DNA from: Alphaproteobacteria bacterium
GTDB lineage: Bacteria; Pseudomonadota; Alphaproteobacteria; Acetobacterales; Acetobacteraceae
DNA length: 35,809 nt
NCBI GenBank assembly: GCA_017307285.1
Contig: JAFKFI010000079.1
Location: 1 to 35,809 of the forward strand
Direction of reading: 5' to 3'
Shown: in pieces, positions 1-10,108 of the stretch
Layout: every line of letters starts with the position of its first letter
Numbering within the stretch: position 1 is the stretch's first letter
The notes under the pieces: model-generated
The model's database searches: none
What the model was told of the DNA's origin: nothing
Seen by the model: the letters and a program-made list of their open reading frames with translations, nothing else
Position numbers and translations under genes: made by a program

Positions 1-39
1 GCTGCCGCCGATCACGAACAGGTCGAACTCGTGTTTCAT
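1..39 (-). CDS. FAD-dependent oxidoreductase, first 13 codons only
   Basis: Reading leftwards from an ATG at 39, the strand encodes MKHEFDLFVIGGS and then leaves the window. A short polar start followed by the hydrophobic strand DLFVIGG is the classic beginning of a Rossmann-type FAD-binding domain, as in glutathione-reductase-like enzymes. A good ribosome-binding site (GGGAGAG) precedes the ATG. The third glycine of the usual GxGxxG would be a serine, so the exact subfamily is open. It lies downstream of gabD on the same strand, separated by a palindromic repeat. Confidence 0.45.
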   Translation of the reverse strand, partial: MKHEFDLFVIGGS

Positions 40-57
40 TTCTCTCCCTCGCACCAC

Positions 58-133
58 TCCCCTCAGCCCTATCCCACAAGGGGAGAGGGAGAAGAAAGCC
101 CCCTCCCCTTGTGGGAGGGGGTTGGGGGAGGGG
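58..133. repeat. Intergenic palindromic repeat, copy 1
   Basis: Two arms, about 58-89 and 99-133, are inverted copies of a CCCCTC...CCCACAAGGGGAGAGGG sequence. They would fold into a long hairpin with a short A-rich loop. An 18-base core, TCCCACAAGGGGAGAGGG at 72-89, recurs exactly at 25963-25980 in copy 2. The copy fills the gap between the gabD stop and the next gene on the same strand. In the transcript it could attenuate or stabilise mRNA; this role is inference. Confidence 0.75.
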
Positions 134-146
134 AAAGGCTGCCTGC

Positions 147-1625
147 CTACGTCCCGATTCCACCCAACGTCAGATACTTGATCTCGAGGTAATCCTCGAT
201 TCCATACTTGGAGCCTTCGCGCCCGAGCCCCGATTGCTTCATGCCACCGAACGGCGCCACTTCGGTCGAGATGATCCCCTCATTGGCGCCGACGATGCCG
301 TATTCCAGCGCCTCCGCGACGCGGATGATCCGGCCAATGTCGCGCGAATAGAAATACGAGGCGAGGCCGAACTGGGTGTCGTTGGCCATGCGAATCGCCT
401 CTTCCTCCGTCTTGAAACGGAATAGAGGGGCCACCGGCCCGAACGTCTCTTCGTGCCAAATGTCGGATTTCTCCGAGACATCGGCGAGGATGGTCGGCTG
501 GAAGAAATTGCCGCCGAGCGCGTGCCGCTTGCCGCCGGTGACGATCTTGGCCCCCTTCGCCACCGCGTCGGCGATATGCGCTTCGACCTTCTTCACCGCG
601 TCGGCGTTGATCAGCGGCCCTTGGCTGACCCCGTCGTCGAACCCGTTGCCGACCTTCATTGCCTCCACGGCCGCACGCAGCTTTTCCGAGAACGCCTCGA
701 ACACGCCGTCCTGCACCAGGATACGGTTGGCGCACACGCAGGTCTGGCCCGTGTTGCGATACTTGCTCGCCATCGCGCCCGCCACGGCGGCGTCGAGATC
801 GGCGTCGTCGAACACGATGAACGGCGCGTTGCCGCCCAGTTCCATGCTGGTCTTCTTGATAGTCGGCGCGCACTGCGCGAGCAGCTTGGCGCCGACCTCG
901 GTGCTGCCGGTGAACGAGAGCTTGCGTACCAGCGGATTCGAGGTGAGCTCGCGCCCGGTCTCGCCCGAAGGCCCAGTGATGACGTTGCACACGCCGGCCG
1001 GCATTCCGGCGCGCTCGGCAAGCACCGCGAGCGCCAGCGCCGAGAACGGTGTCTGGCTCGCCGGGCGAATCACCCCGGTGCAGCCCGCAGCCCAGCCCGG
1101 ACCCGCCTTGCGGGTAATCATCGCACTCGGGAAGTTCCACGGCGTGATCGCCGCGAACACGCCGATCGGCTCCTTCATCACCACGATCCGCCTGCCCTTG
1201 GCGTTCTGCGGGATGGTGTCGCCGTAGATCCGCTTGCCCTCCTCGGCGAACCATTCGATGAAGCTCGCGGCGTAGGCGATCTCGCCCCGGCTCTCGGCCA
1301 GCGGCTTGCCCTGCTCCGCGGTCATGATGGCGGCGAGGTCGTCGGTGTTGGCCAGCATCAAATCATTGAGCTTGCGCAGGATCGCCGACCGCTCCTTGGC
1401 GAGCATCGCGCGCCACGCCGGCAGCGCGCGGTTGGCCGCCTCGATCGCCCGGCGCGTCTCGGCCGCCCCCAGGGCCGGCACCTCCCCGATCGCCTCGCCA
1501 GTCGCGGGATTGGGCACCTGGATCGTCTTGCCGCTATCGGCCTGCACCCATTTGCCATCGATGTAATTTGCCTGCCGGAAGAGGCTGGGGTCCTTCAGCG
1601 GCAGCGGGGCAGTCGGGTTCAGCAT
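147..1625 (-). CDS. gabD: NAD(P)+-dependent succinate-semialdehyde dehydrogenase
   Basis: A 492-residue aldehyde dehydrogenase of the GabD type, which oxidises succinate semialdehyde to succinate at the end of the GABA shunt. Visible motifs are the cofactor-binding TPWNFP (about 161-166), FTGSTEVG (238-245), the general base Glu in MELGGN (Glu262), the nucleophile Cys in NTGQTCVCAN (Cys296) and EETFGPV near the end. The length is normal for GabD. The start is placed at the ATG at 1625 because GGAGGAG lies just upstream; the open frame extends 11 codons further without such a site. One oddity: the usually conserved VxKPA segment, whose lysine contacts the cofactor ribose, reads VIRPA here. Substrate could also be a related semialdehyde such as glutarate semialdehyde. 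Confidence 0.9.
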   Translation of the reverse strand: MLNPTAPLPLKDPSLFRQANYIDGKWVQADSGKTIQVPNPATGEAIGEVPALGAAETRRAIEAANRALPAWRAMLAKERSAILRKLNDLMLANTDDLAAIMTAEQGKPLAESRGEIAYAASFIEWFAEEGKRIYGDTIPQNAKGRRIVVMKEPIGVFAAITPWNFPSAMITRKAGPGWAAGCTGVIRPASQTPFSALALAVLAERAGMPAGVCNVITGPSGETGRELTSNPLVRKLSFTGSTEVGAKLLAQCAPTIKKTSMELGGNAPFIVFDDADLDAAVAGAMASKYRNTGQTCVCANRILVQDGVFEAFSEKLRAAVEAMKVGNGFDDGVSQGPLINADAVKKVEAHIADAVAKGAKIVTGGKRHALGGNFFQPTILADVSEKSDIWHEETFGPVAPLFRFKTEEEAIRMANDTQFGLASYFYSRDIGRIIRVAEALEYGIVGANEGIISTEVAPFGGMKQSGLGREGSKYGIEDYLEIKYLTLGGIGT

Positions 1626-1788
1626 GGCCGTTCTCCTCCGGGGCGTCTCGAAGCCCAAAGATAGGCGGCGCCTCGGCCGATGTCAGCCGCTCGGGGTCTC
1701 AGACGAATTTCGAGACAATACTCCAAATATCCACATGGCGCTGCTGAGTGGCGTGTCGATCTTGTGCCAGTCAACACGAGTCGGTTCC

Positions 1789-1817
1789 TTGACAGATCAT
1801 GCCGGAACGAAAATCAT
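1789..1817 (+). promoter_or_regulatory. Sigma-70-like promoter for the beta-propeller gene
   Basis: A perfect -35 hexamer TTGACA (1789-1794) is followed after 17 bases by AATCAT (1812-1817), which matches 4 of 6 positions of the -10 consensus. Transcription would start near 1824, giving a leader of about 90 bases before the start codon at 1915. It lies in the 289-base divergent gap between gabD and the propeller gene; I see no other clear element there. Confidence 0.5.
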
Positions 1818-1914
1818 GCGGGCGATCCGTGCACCGTGTCTTGGCATTCCATACTTGTTTCAGCGGCCGGCCGGACCACGCTGCCCGGATTGCATCAAAC
1901 GGGAGGAAGCGAAA

Positions 1915-3054
1915 ATGCCAAGACTTGATCGCGCGATCCGCGACGGGCGGATGGCTGGATCATCCCGCCGATCCCTCGGGATCGCCCTCGGCCTGTTTGT
2001 CGGCATGGCGGCCTGGACGGCCAGCCCGACATCCTCGCTCGCAGCTACGCCGAGCGACTGCGCTCCCGTAAACGGGGTCAAATTCATCTGCGGCGTCACC
2101 AATGTCGAGGACTGGGCGCCTGTTCCCGGCACCCAATGGGTGATCGGCAGCAATCTCGCCGCGGCCGGCAAGCAGGGCACGCTGTATCTGTTCGACACCA
2201 AGACCGACACCGCCACCGCGGTCGAGCCGAACGACATCGCGGTCAAGCCCGACAAGGAGCGTTACAAGGATTGCCCAGGCGTGCCCGACTGGAAGATCTT
2301 CGGGCCGCACGGCCTCGACCTGACGCGCGGCACCGGCCAACAGCGCACCCTGTATGCCGTGAATCACGGCGGACGGGAGGGCGTCGAGGTGTTCGACGTC
2401 GATCTCTCGAAGGGCAAGCCGGCGTTCACATGGGTCGGCTGCGCCGTGGTGCCGAAGCATTTCTGGCCCGACGGCGTGGCCTCACTGCCCAATGGCGAGA
2501 TCGTCGTCACCAGCCTGTGGGACCCCGAGGACCCGCACCGGCTGGACAAGCTCAGCAAGGGTGAGGTGGTCGGTGGGCTGGACACGTGGAGCCCGGAGAA
2601 GGGCTGGGTCGAGGTGCCCGGCTCCAAGGGCCTGTCCGGCCCCAACGGCGTGATCGCTTCGGCCGACGGCAAGGAAATCTTCGTCGCGGTCTGGTCGGGA
2701 AAGGAAGTGGCACGACTGAGCTACGGCAAGACGCCGGTCGACAAGAAGACGGTCCACACGGGGTTCCTCACCGACAACCTGCGCTGGGGCCCCGACGATC
2801 ACACGATCTATGTCGGCGGGCAGGCGACGAGCGTGAAGCAAGTGCTGGAGTGCTTCGAATCGCAGCAGGTCAACTGCCCGAAGGTGCCGTTCCAGATCGA
2901 TAGCATGGATCCCAGCACGATGAAGCTGAACACGTTGATCAAGGCTGGGAGCCACGGCGAGTTCGGCGCCGGCACCGGCGCGATCAAGGTAGGCGACCAT
3001 CTTTGGGTCAGCAGCTTCCGGGCCGATCGTATCGGCATCTTCCCGCTGAAATAG
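1915..3054 (+). CDS. Exported SMP-30 / paraoxonase-like beta-propeller protein
   Basis: A 379-residue protein with an N-terminal export signal: RRSLG followed by a hydrophobic run of about 18 residues and an Ala-rich cleavage region ending SLAA. The twin arginine hints at Tat export, but the signal is not a perfect Tat motif. The mature part has segments seen in arylesterase/paraoxonase and gluconolactonase propellers: GPHGLDL, YAVNHGG, VEVFDVD, PDGVASLPNG, GPNGVIASADG and RWGPDD, spaced like propeller blades. Such proteins are usually calcium-dependent esterases or lactonases; the substrate cannot be read here. The start at 1915 has GGGAGGAAG upstream, whereas the longer open frame lacks a signal peptide. 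It converges with the next gene with a gap of only six bases. Confidence 0.7.
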   Translation: MPRLDRAIRDGRMAGSSRRSLGIALGLFVGMAAWTASPTSSLAATPSDCAPVNGVKFICGVTNVEDWAPVPGTQWVIGSNLAAAGKQGTLYLFDTKTDTATAVEPNDIAVKPDKERYKDCPGVPDWKIFGPHGLDLTRGTGQQRTLYAVNHGGREGVEVFDVDLSKGKPAFTWVGCAVVPKHFWPDGVASLPNGEIVVTSLWDPEDPHRLDKLSKGEVVGGLDTWSPEKGWVEVPGSKGLSGPNGVIASADGKEIFVAVWSGKEVARLSYGKTPVDKKTVHTGFLTDNLRWGPDDHTIYVGGQATSVKQVLECFESQQVNCPKVPFQIDSMDPSTMKLNTLIKAGSHGEFGAGTGAIKVGDHLWVSSFRADRIGIFPLK

Positions 3055-3060
3055 CGGCTT

Positions 3061-3762
3061 CTAGCGCGAGGCGGTCTCCGTCCGCCCGAGGGCGGAGACC
3101 AGCGCCGCCAATTCACGATTGGCCCCACTCCCCGGCCGCCATAGCTCGGCGGCCGGTGTGGTCTCGGCCAGCCTGCCGATGCGAACCAGGGCGCGGATGC
3201 GCTGCCGGCGATTCAGCTTCAGGGCGGACGAGCGGCGGGTGAACAGCACGCGGAACAGCTCGCCGTCGCCGAACGCCGCGTTGAGCTCCGAGGCCGTCGT
3301 GTAGATCAGGAACAGCACCAAGACCCAAAGCTGGATGAACAGGAATTTGTGCCAGGAGAATTCCTGCGCGGTGAAGGCCGCGAAGCCGAACAGTCGGCCG
3401 GTGTCCATCGCGTAGTGCACCCATGCCTCGATCAGCCGGGCGATGAACACGAACGCCCAGTAGACGAACGTCTTGAACAGGATCGGCCGGATCATCGGCG
3501 CGGTGTCGAACCGGCGCAGGAACGGCATCTTGTCGGCGACCAGCACCGCCTTCCCGACCACCAGCGCCGCCACGGTGGCCACCACGAAACCGGCGATATG
3601 AATGAAATACTGGGCGAGCACGAGGTTGATCGAGAACGCGACGACGTTGAACCCGACGATGAAAAAGATCGTCGGCGGCAGCACATGCCGCACTTCCTCG
3701 GCAAACCAGGCCCACGCGCGTGCCCCTCGGCTCGCCGACGGATTCTCACGAGCGACGGTCAT
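3061..3762 (-). CDS. Integral membrane protein, unknown function
   Basis: A 233-residue protein with about four hydrophobic segments at roughly 29-50, 53-73, 94-111 and 139-157, a basic stretch around 185-205 (LKLNRRQRIR) and a soluble C-terminal tail. I do not recognise the family. The start at 3762 (MTVAREN) is preceded by GGAGGG; the frame opens 15 codons earlier without one. It is the last gene of a leftward membrane-protein operon, 58 bases behind the TMEM175-like gene. The C-terminal region resembles a cytoplasmic regulatory tail, but no function can be assigned. Confidence 0.7.
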   Translation of the reverse strand: MTVARENPSASRGARAWAWFAEEVRHVLPPTIFFIVGFNVVAFSINLVLAQYFIHIAGFVVATVAALVVGKAVLVADKMPFLRRFDTAPMIRPILFKTFVYWAFVFIARLIEAWVHYAMDTGRLFGFAAFTAQEFSWHKFLFIQLWVLVLFLIYTTASELNAAFGDGELFRVLFTRRSSALKLNRRQRIRALVRIGRLAETTPAAELWRPGSGANRELAALVSALGRTETASR

Positions 3763-3820
3763 TCCGATCCCTCCTGCGCCGCGTGGGCAAGCTATCCTGA
3801 GCCACATTCGGGGGAAGCCA

Positions 3821-4447
3821 TCAACTTCTCTTTGGCGCCCGCGAACCAGACCAGGCGGAGACCGGCACGATCAGGACGAGAGCCCAATGCGCAAACGACG
3901 TCCGGTCGGCGGCGGCCAGCGCGGCGGAGGCGAGGAAGATCACGCCAGTGAGGGAGGGCGACAGGATCATGTCCTGGCGCGCGCCGGGCGGCATCTCGGT
4001 CGCGGCGAGATATGGCACGCGCAGACCATAGGCGGAAAGTCCGGCCGCGAGCAGCATGACGAGCGCCATCACGCAGCTGTAGACGACGAACGAGATCCGA
4101 TCGGAGTGATCGCTGAGCAAGCTGGTCGCGAAGGGCACGAGGCACAGCGAGAGCAGGTAGAGCAGATTCAGCCACAGCAGCCCGGAATCGACCTTGTGAA
4201 TGTAGCTGAACTTGCGGTGATGCCCGAGCCAGCCGATGCCGATGACGATGAAGGTGAAGGCGAAGATCAGCAGCTTCGGCCACATCGCCAGCAACGCCGC
4301 GGCGACACCCGCGTCGCCGCCGGCCGTGGCCTCGGGTGGCAGCCGCAGGTCGAGCACGAGGAGCGTGACGGCAATGGCGAACACGCCGTCGCTGAACGCC
4401 AGCAGCCGTTCCGGCTTGAAGAACTCGCGCTGGCTCGAGCGGATCAT
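3821..4447 (-). CDS. TMEM175-family (DUF1211) potassium-channel-like membrane protein
   Basis: A 208-residue protein with about six transmembrane segments. Near its N-terminus it carries the signature of the TMEM175/DUF1211 family, R-x3-FSDGVFAIA (Arg14 to Ala26), followed by VTLLVLDLRLP. In characterised bacterial homologues this first helix lines the pore of a tetrameric potassium-permeable channel; that role is from family knowledge. The length fits the one-repeat bacterial form. Its ATG overlaps the stop of the upstream DUF6790-like gene in an ATGA arrangement (4444-4447), so the two are very likely translationally coupled. Confidence 0.85.
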   Translation of the reverse strand: MIRSSQREFFKPERLLAFSDGVFAIAVTLLVLDLRLPPEATAGGDAGVAAALLAMWPKLLIFAFTFIVIGIGWLGHHRKFSYIHKVDSGLLWLNLLYLLSLCLVPFATSLLSDHSDRISFVVYSCVMALVMLLAAGLSAYGLRVPYLAATEMPPGARQDMILSPSLTGVIFLASAALAAADRTSFAHWALVLIVPVSAWSGSRAPKRS

Positions 4448-4953
4448 CGGGCTTGGCGTTCGATCCGGTCGGGCCGGCCGAGGCGGTACTGCAACCAGAG
4501 CAGCAGAAAGCCGAACAGCGGAACGAATATATCCGTGTAGAAGATCACCCCGGCATTGCCCGGCGCGAAATTCCCGGCCGTCACCATCTGGTAGGCATGG
4601 CCGGCCGCCGCGCCGAGGGTGAAGATGCTCGGGCCGATCACCGCGCCGAGGCGCAAATCAAAGCTCGCGAACGCGGCGATAAAGCCGACCACCGCGAAGC
4701 CGAGGCTCGCCGTGCCGACCTCGAACTGGAACGGACTATCCGCCCAGCCGATGAACGCCGCCGACATCTGGCCGAAGAACACGTGGAAGACGAAGTTCAC
4801 CAGGAAGGTCAGGCCAATGTTGCAGAACACGTACCAGGCCAGCAGCTTCTCGACGGCGAGCGCGCCGCTTGCTGGTTGGGCCGCGCGCACGATGGCGATG
4901 GCAGCGGCGATCAGGCCGATGACGAGGAAGGTCAGCGGATAGTTCGAGATCAT
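4444..4953 (-). CDS. DUF6790-like integral membrane protein
   Basis: A protein of about 169 residues with four to five hydrophobic segments and the segment GWADSPFQFEVGTASLG, which I associate with the DUF6790 family of uncharacterised membrane proteins. The open frame runs back to 5292, but that upstream translation is Cys-rich and non-membrane in character. The ATG at 4953 begins MISNYPLTFLVIG, a natural first helix. The start is not fully certain: the strong GGAGGAGGG site lies 28 bases before this ATG, further than normal. It heads a leftward operon with the TMEM175-like gene (4-base overlap) and the four-helix protein. Confidence 0.7.
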   Translation of the reverse strand: MISNYPLTFLVIGLIAAAIAIVRAAQPASGALAVEKLLAWYVFCNIGLTFLVNFVFHVFFGQMSAAFIGWADSPFQFEVGTASLGFAVVGFIAAFASFDLRLGAVIGPSIFTLGAAAGHAYQMVTAGNFAPGNAGVIFYTDIFVPLFGFLLLWLQYRLGRPDRIERQAR

Positions 4954-5067
4954 GAACGTGATGGCGGTCCTGACGATCTCACCCTCCTCCTGCCAGCACC
5001 CGGGATACGATAGAGTAACCAATAGTAGCGAATTTCGCGAGACCGTTCCGTTCACGGCAGGTTCGGG

Positions 5068-5095
5068 TTGCCGAATTGCAATGCTTTGATACAAT
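5068..5095 (+). promoter_or_regulatory. Sigma-70-like promoter of the nuclease pair
   Basis: TTGCCG (5068-5073, 4 of 6 matches to TTGACA) is followed after 16 bases by TACAAT (5090-5095, 5 of 6 matches to TATAAT), inside a locally AT-richer stretch. Transcription would begin near 5102, about 30 bases before the start at 5132. Confidence 0.45.
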
Positions 5096-5131
5096 CCGGT
5101 GCGCCATCCTGGCCGCGGAACGAAGCACCCG

Positions 5132-5599
5132 ATGACGCAAGCACAATGCGGGCCGATGGCTGGCCATCCCACGTCAGCCGCGGCACTCGAACAGCTGAGC
5201 TCCTGGGAGGAGCAGGCCAGCCAGGGACATTTTGAGGCCATTCCCGCGCCGCTCGGTTGGTCCTCTTCGGCATGCTTTGCCCATCTGCTCAATGGCTACA
5301 CGGCGATGAGTTCCAATGGTCTATCCCGATTGGCTAACGACAGGATCGCGAAAGCGCGGCTCGAAGGTGATTGGCGAGGTAGCGCGCGCGAACTGTGGTT
5401 GTGCCTGTTCTACGAGCACCGCCGCTGGCGACACTTCGGCGACGCGCCCCAAGGCGAAGATGAAGCATTGCTCGACTTGCTCTGCGAGACGCTGCGACGG
5501 AAGCTGATCGCAACGAACGCCGCGGGGCGGGCCGCGATAGTAGCCCTGCTCGCCGCCCATCCATTTCCTGGCCGACAGGAAACAGATCATGGCGGCTGA
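5132..5599 (+). CDS. Uncharacterised helical protein, partner of nuclease-like gene
   Basis: A 155-residue soluble protein that I do not recognise. It is predicted mostly helical, rich in Ala, Leu, Trp and Arg, with several Cys residues and no signal peptide or membrane segment. The middle carries ELWLCLFYEHRRWRHFG and the C-terminal part LLDLLCETLRRKLI, both amphipathic. The chosen start (MTQAQCG) is the first methionine that leaves room for the promoter at 5068-5095; the ribosome-binding site is weak, so a start at the next ATG is possible. Its stop overlaps the following start by 11 bases, implying coupled expression with the PD-(D/E)XK protein. Confidence 0.6.
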   Translation: MTQAQCGPMAGHPTSAAALEQLSSWEEQASQGHFEAIPAPLGWSSSACFAHLLNGYTAMSSNGLSRLANDRIAKARLEGDWRGSARELWLCLFYEHRRWRHFGDAPQGEDEALLDLLCETLRRKLIATNAAGRAAIVALLAAHPFPGRQETDHGG

Positions 5600-6776
5600 T
5601 TCACAATTGAGCGCCACGCCTGTACTTGTGGGCCCAGACGGAATGGGTCAGCTGTTGGAACGCGTTCCCCTCACGCAGGAAGCCAAGAGCGCGTTCGACG
5701 AGGCGTGGCTGCAGCGGCTCGTTCACGAAAATCCGGCGTGCCTCCCCATCCCGGAGCTGGAACCAGGACTCGACGTCTTCGCGGCGGTGTGCCGAGAGAT
5801 ACCGACGCCACGAGGTTACATCGATAACTTGCTGCTGACTGGGGCCGGCGACATCGCCGTCGTCGAAACCAAGCTGTTCCGCAATCCCGAAGCGCGACGC
5901 AAGGTTCTGGCGCAGGCGCTCGACTACGCCACCGGCCTGTTCGCAATGAGCTATGGCGAATTCGAGCAGACGGCCTTGAAGGGCATTTTTGCTCCCTCCG
6001 CCAAGCCAGCCTCCCTCTACGAAGCGCTCCCCGAGGGAGACAAGCTGCCAGAAGCTGCGTTTGTCGATGCTGTCTCCAACAACCTCCGCCGAGGCAACGC
6101 CCTTGTTCTGGTCGTGGGAGACGGCATAAGAAGCGAGGCCGAAGGTCTCCTTGACGGCCTTCAAACCCACGCTCGTTTCGGCTTCACGCTGGCCTTGATC
6201 GAGGTAGGCGTGTTCCGGATGCCAAACGCCGGCGGATATCTGATCCGGCCGCGCACATTGGCTAAGACTGCCATCGTTCAACGCACGATCGTGGATGTCA
6301 CCGGTGGCAGTGCCGCCGTCAAGGAAGTACGGCTTGCCGTCCCGGAAACCCTGAGCGTGCAGGCGTACTGGCAGGCGCTGGATACAAAAATACCAGGAGC
6401 GCAAGCAGCCCTCGAAGCCTTAATCCGAGCCGCCGAACCGCTCGGCGTGTACCCGGAGTCCCTCAAATCGCTGAACTTGAAATGGAGCAGGCCGGGCGCG
6501 AGGCCGGTCAACCTTGGTTATATTTTCAAGTACACATCCATCTGGACCGATGCCACGATCGCAACAGTACCTCGGGAGCTAGTCCACGCTTACGTAGGCG
6601 ATGTTGCCCGAGCGTTTGGCTGCGATGTACGGTCATTACCCCGTGGCGGCTGGACACTGGATAAGGAAGGCAGGCCGCTGCGCCTTGAGGCGGTGCTCGA
6701 CCGGCTCGGTGCCTGGGTCGGCCCCATGCAGCGTTTCATCACCGCAATAACGCAGCACGACGCGCAAGCTGGTTAG
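5589..6776 (+). CDS. PD-(D/E)XK nuclease-like protein
   Basis: A 395-residue soluble protein whose first 120 residues contain a PD-(D/E)XK nuclease core. An early helix carries LVHENP (about 44-49), Asp79 lies in GYIDNLLL, GAGDIAVVETK supplies Glu93-x-Lys95, and the helix RNPEARRKVLAQALDYA gives the conserved Arg and Gln109. This pattern is common in NucS/DUF4268-style and restriction-like folds. The C-terminal two thirds match nothing I recognise. The gene overlaps its upstream partner by 11 bases and ends 57 bases before the convergent glmS stop. Base composition and codon use look less GC-biased than the flanking housekeeping genes, which suggests transfer. A DNA-targeting or defence role is inference. 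Confidence 0.7.
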   Translation: MAADSQLSATPVLVGPDGMGQLLERVPLTQEAKSAFDEAWLQRLVHENPACLPIPELEPGLDVFAAVCREIPTPRGYIDNLLLTGAGDIAVVETKLFRNPEARRKVLAQALDYATGLFAMSYGEFEQTALKGIFAPSAKPASLYEALPEGDKLPEAAFVDAVSNNLRRGNALVLVVGDGIRSEAEGLLDGLQTHARFGFTLALIEVGVFRMPNAGGYLIRPRTLAKTAIVQRTIVDVTGGSAAVKEVRLAVPETLSVQAYWQALDTKIPGAQAALEALIRAAEPLGVYPESLKSLNLKWSRPGARPVNLGYIFKYTSIWTDATIATVPRELVHAYVGDVARAFGCDVRSLPRGGWTLDKEGRPLRLEAVLDRLGAWVGPMQRFITAITQHDAQAG

Positions 6777-6833
6777 CGGGAGCGAGCGGCCCCAAAAGGG
6801 CGCTGAAGAATGACGCAGCCGACGCTGTGCCTC

Positions 6834-8656
<1,823 letters not shown>

Positions 8657-8657
<1 letters not shown>

Positions 8658-10003
8658 CAGCCCTTCCTCCGCGCCGCCCTGGCTCGCTCGCGGAACGCCG
8701 CCGCCGCGCCCGGCTTCTCCACTTGGCGCCCACGCGCAATCGCCAGCGCGTCGGGCGCCACATCCTCCGTCACCACGCTGCCCGCCGCGACGATCGCCCC
8801 CTCGCCGACCCGCACCGGCGCCACCAGGGCGGTGTTCGAGCCGATGAACACGCTGTCGCCGATCACCGTGCGGTGCTTGGCAAAGCCATCATAATTGCAG
8901 GTGATTGTTCCTGCACCGATATTTGTGCCCCCGCCGATCTCGGTGTCGCCGAGATAGCTCAGGTGATTGGCCTTGACCCCCGCACCGAGGCTGGCCGCCT
9001 TCAGCTCGACGAAATTGCCGATATGCACCCCCTCGCCCAGCACCGTCCCCGGCCGCAGCCGGGCGAAGGGGCCGACGATCGCGCCCGGCCCGACCACACA
9101 GCCCTCGAGATGGCTGAAGGCGCGGATCTCGGCCCCCGGCGCGACGCGCACGCCCGGCCCGAACACCACGTTGGGACCGATCGCCACGTCCTCGGCGAGT
9201 TCGGTATCGTGGCAGAGAAAGACGCTGGCGGGGTCGGTCATGGTCACGCCCGCTTCCATCGCCGCGCGGCGCATCCGGCCCTGCAGCACCGCCTCCGTCT
9301 CGGCGAGCTCGACCCGCGAGTTTATTCCGCGCAACTCCTCGAACGGCGCCTCCAACGCGGCGACGCGCCTGCCCTCGGCGGTGGCGAGGGCGACGACATC
9401 GGTGAGATAGAATTCCTGGGCGGCATTGTCGTCGCGCACGTCGCGCAGCCAACGCGCCATGTCACCGCCGTCGGCGCACAACACGCCAGCATTGCACAAC
9501 GTCTCGACCCGCTCCGCCTCGCTGGCGTCGGCCCACTCGACGATGCGTTCGACATAACCGCCGCGCTCGATCACCCGCCCGTACTGTGCCGGATCGGGCG
9601 GTCGCATGGCGAGCAGGCTCAATCCGGCGTCGCCAGCGCGGCGACGCTCCAGGAGGCGGCACAGTGTCTCCGGCCGTATCAGCGGGTTATCGGCGTAGAG
9701 CACCGCGACCTCGCCCTCGCCGAACAGCGGGACCGCCTGCAGCGCCGCGTGCGCGGTTCCGCGTCGCTCCTGCTGCACCACGCTCGCGTGCGGCGCCGCG
9801 GCCTGCGATACCGCCTCCATGCCGGGGCCGACAACCACGACGATCTGGGAGAACACCGCCTCGCAACTGGCCAGCAGGTGGCGCAGCATCGGACGGCCGG
9901 CGAGCGGGTGGAGGGTCTTGGGGAGTTTCGAGCGCATCCGCGTGCCGTGCCCGGCGGCCAGGATGATCGCGGTTGCTGCCTGCCTGGTGCCAGTCGCCTT
10001 CAT
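8657..10003 (-). CDS. glmU: Bifunctional UDP-GlcNAc pyrophosphorylase / glucosamine-1-phosphate acetyltransferase
   Basis: A 448-residue GlmU. The N-terminal uridyltransferase domain shows AAIILAAGHGTRMRSKLPKT, split here as AIILAAGHGTRM and SKLPKTLHPLAGRPM. The C-terminal half is a left-handed beta-helix of hexapeptide repeats with the acetyltransferase signatures RLRPGT, NFVELKAA, HLSYLGD and NIGAGTITCNYDG. It makes UDP-GlcNAc from GlcN-1-P, acetyl-CoA and UTP, acting after GlmS and GlmM. The start at 10003 (MKATGTRQ) has GGGGTGA upstream and gives the usual length. The gene is divergent from gph and coupled to glmS. Confidence 0.96.
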
Positions 10004-10029
10004 CGTCACCCCATGCTTTCTGGTGGAGC

Positions 10030-10059
10030 CGCGTAGCGGCGGGCGCCGTCGTGTGTCAA
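10030..10059 (-). promoter_or_regulatory. Possible glmU-glmS promoter
   Basis: On the minus strand a perfect TTGACA (10059-10054) is followed after 18 bases by TACGCG (10035-10030), a poor -10 match. The position fits a leader of roughly 20 bases before the glmU start. The -35 is convincing, the -10 is not. Confidence 0.35.
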
Positions 10060-10108
10060 AGCTAACCCACAATCCTTTCCGTCACTTACCATTTCGGAGT
10101 GCAACAGG

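Noticed and set aside
453-1664. Long plus-strand open frame opposite gabD
   Set aside because: It is a GC-driven shadow: Arg/His/Gly-rich translation, no ribosome site, and the opposite strand encodes a complete GabD.
8658-8700. glmS ribozyme or riboswitch
   Set aside because: The glmS start overlaps the glmU stop, leaving no leader for such an element.
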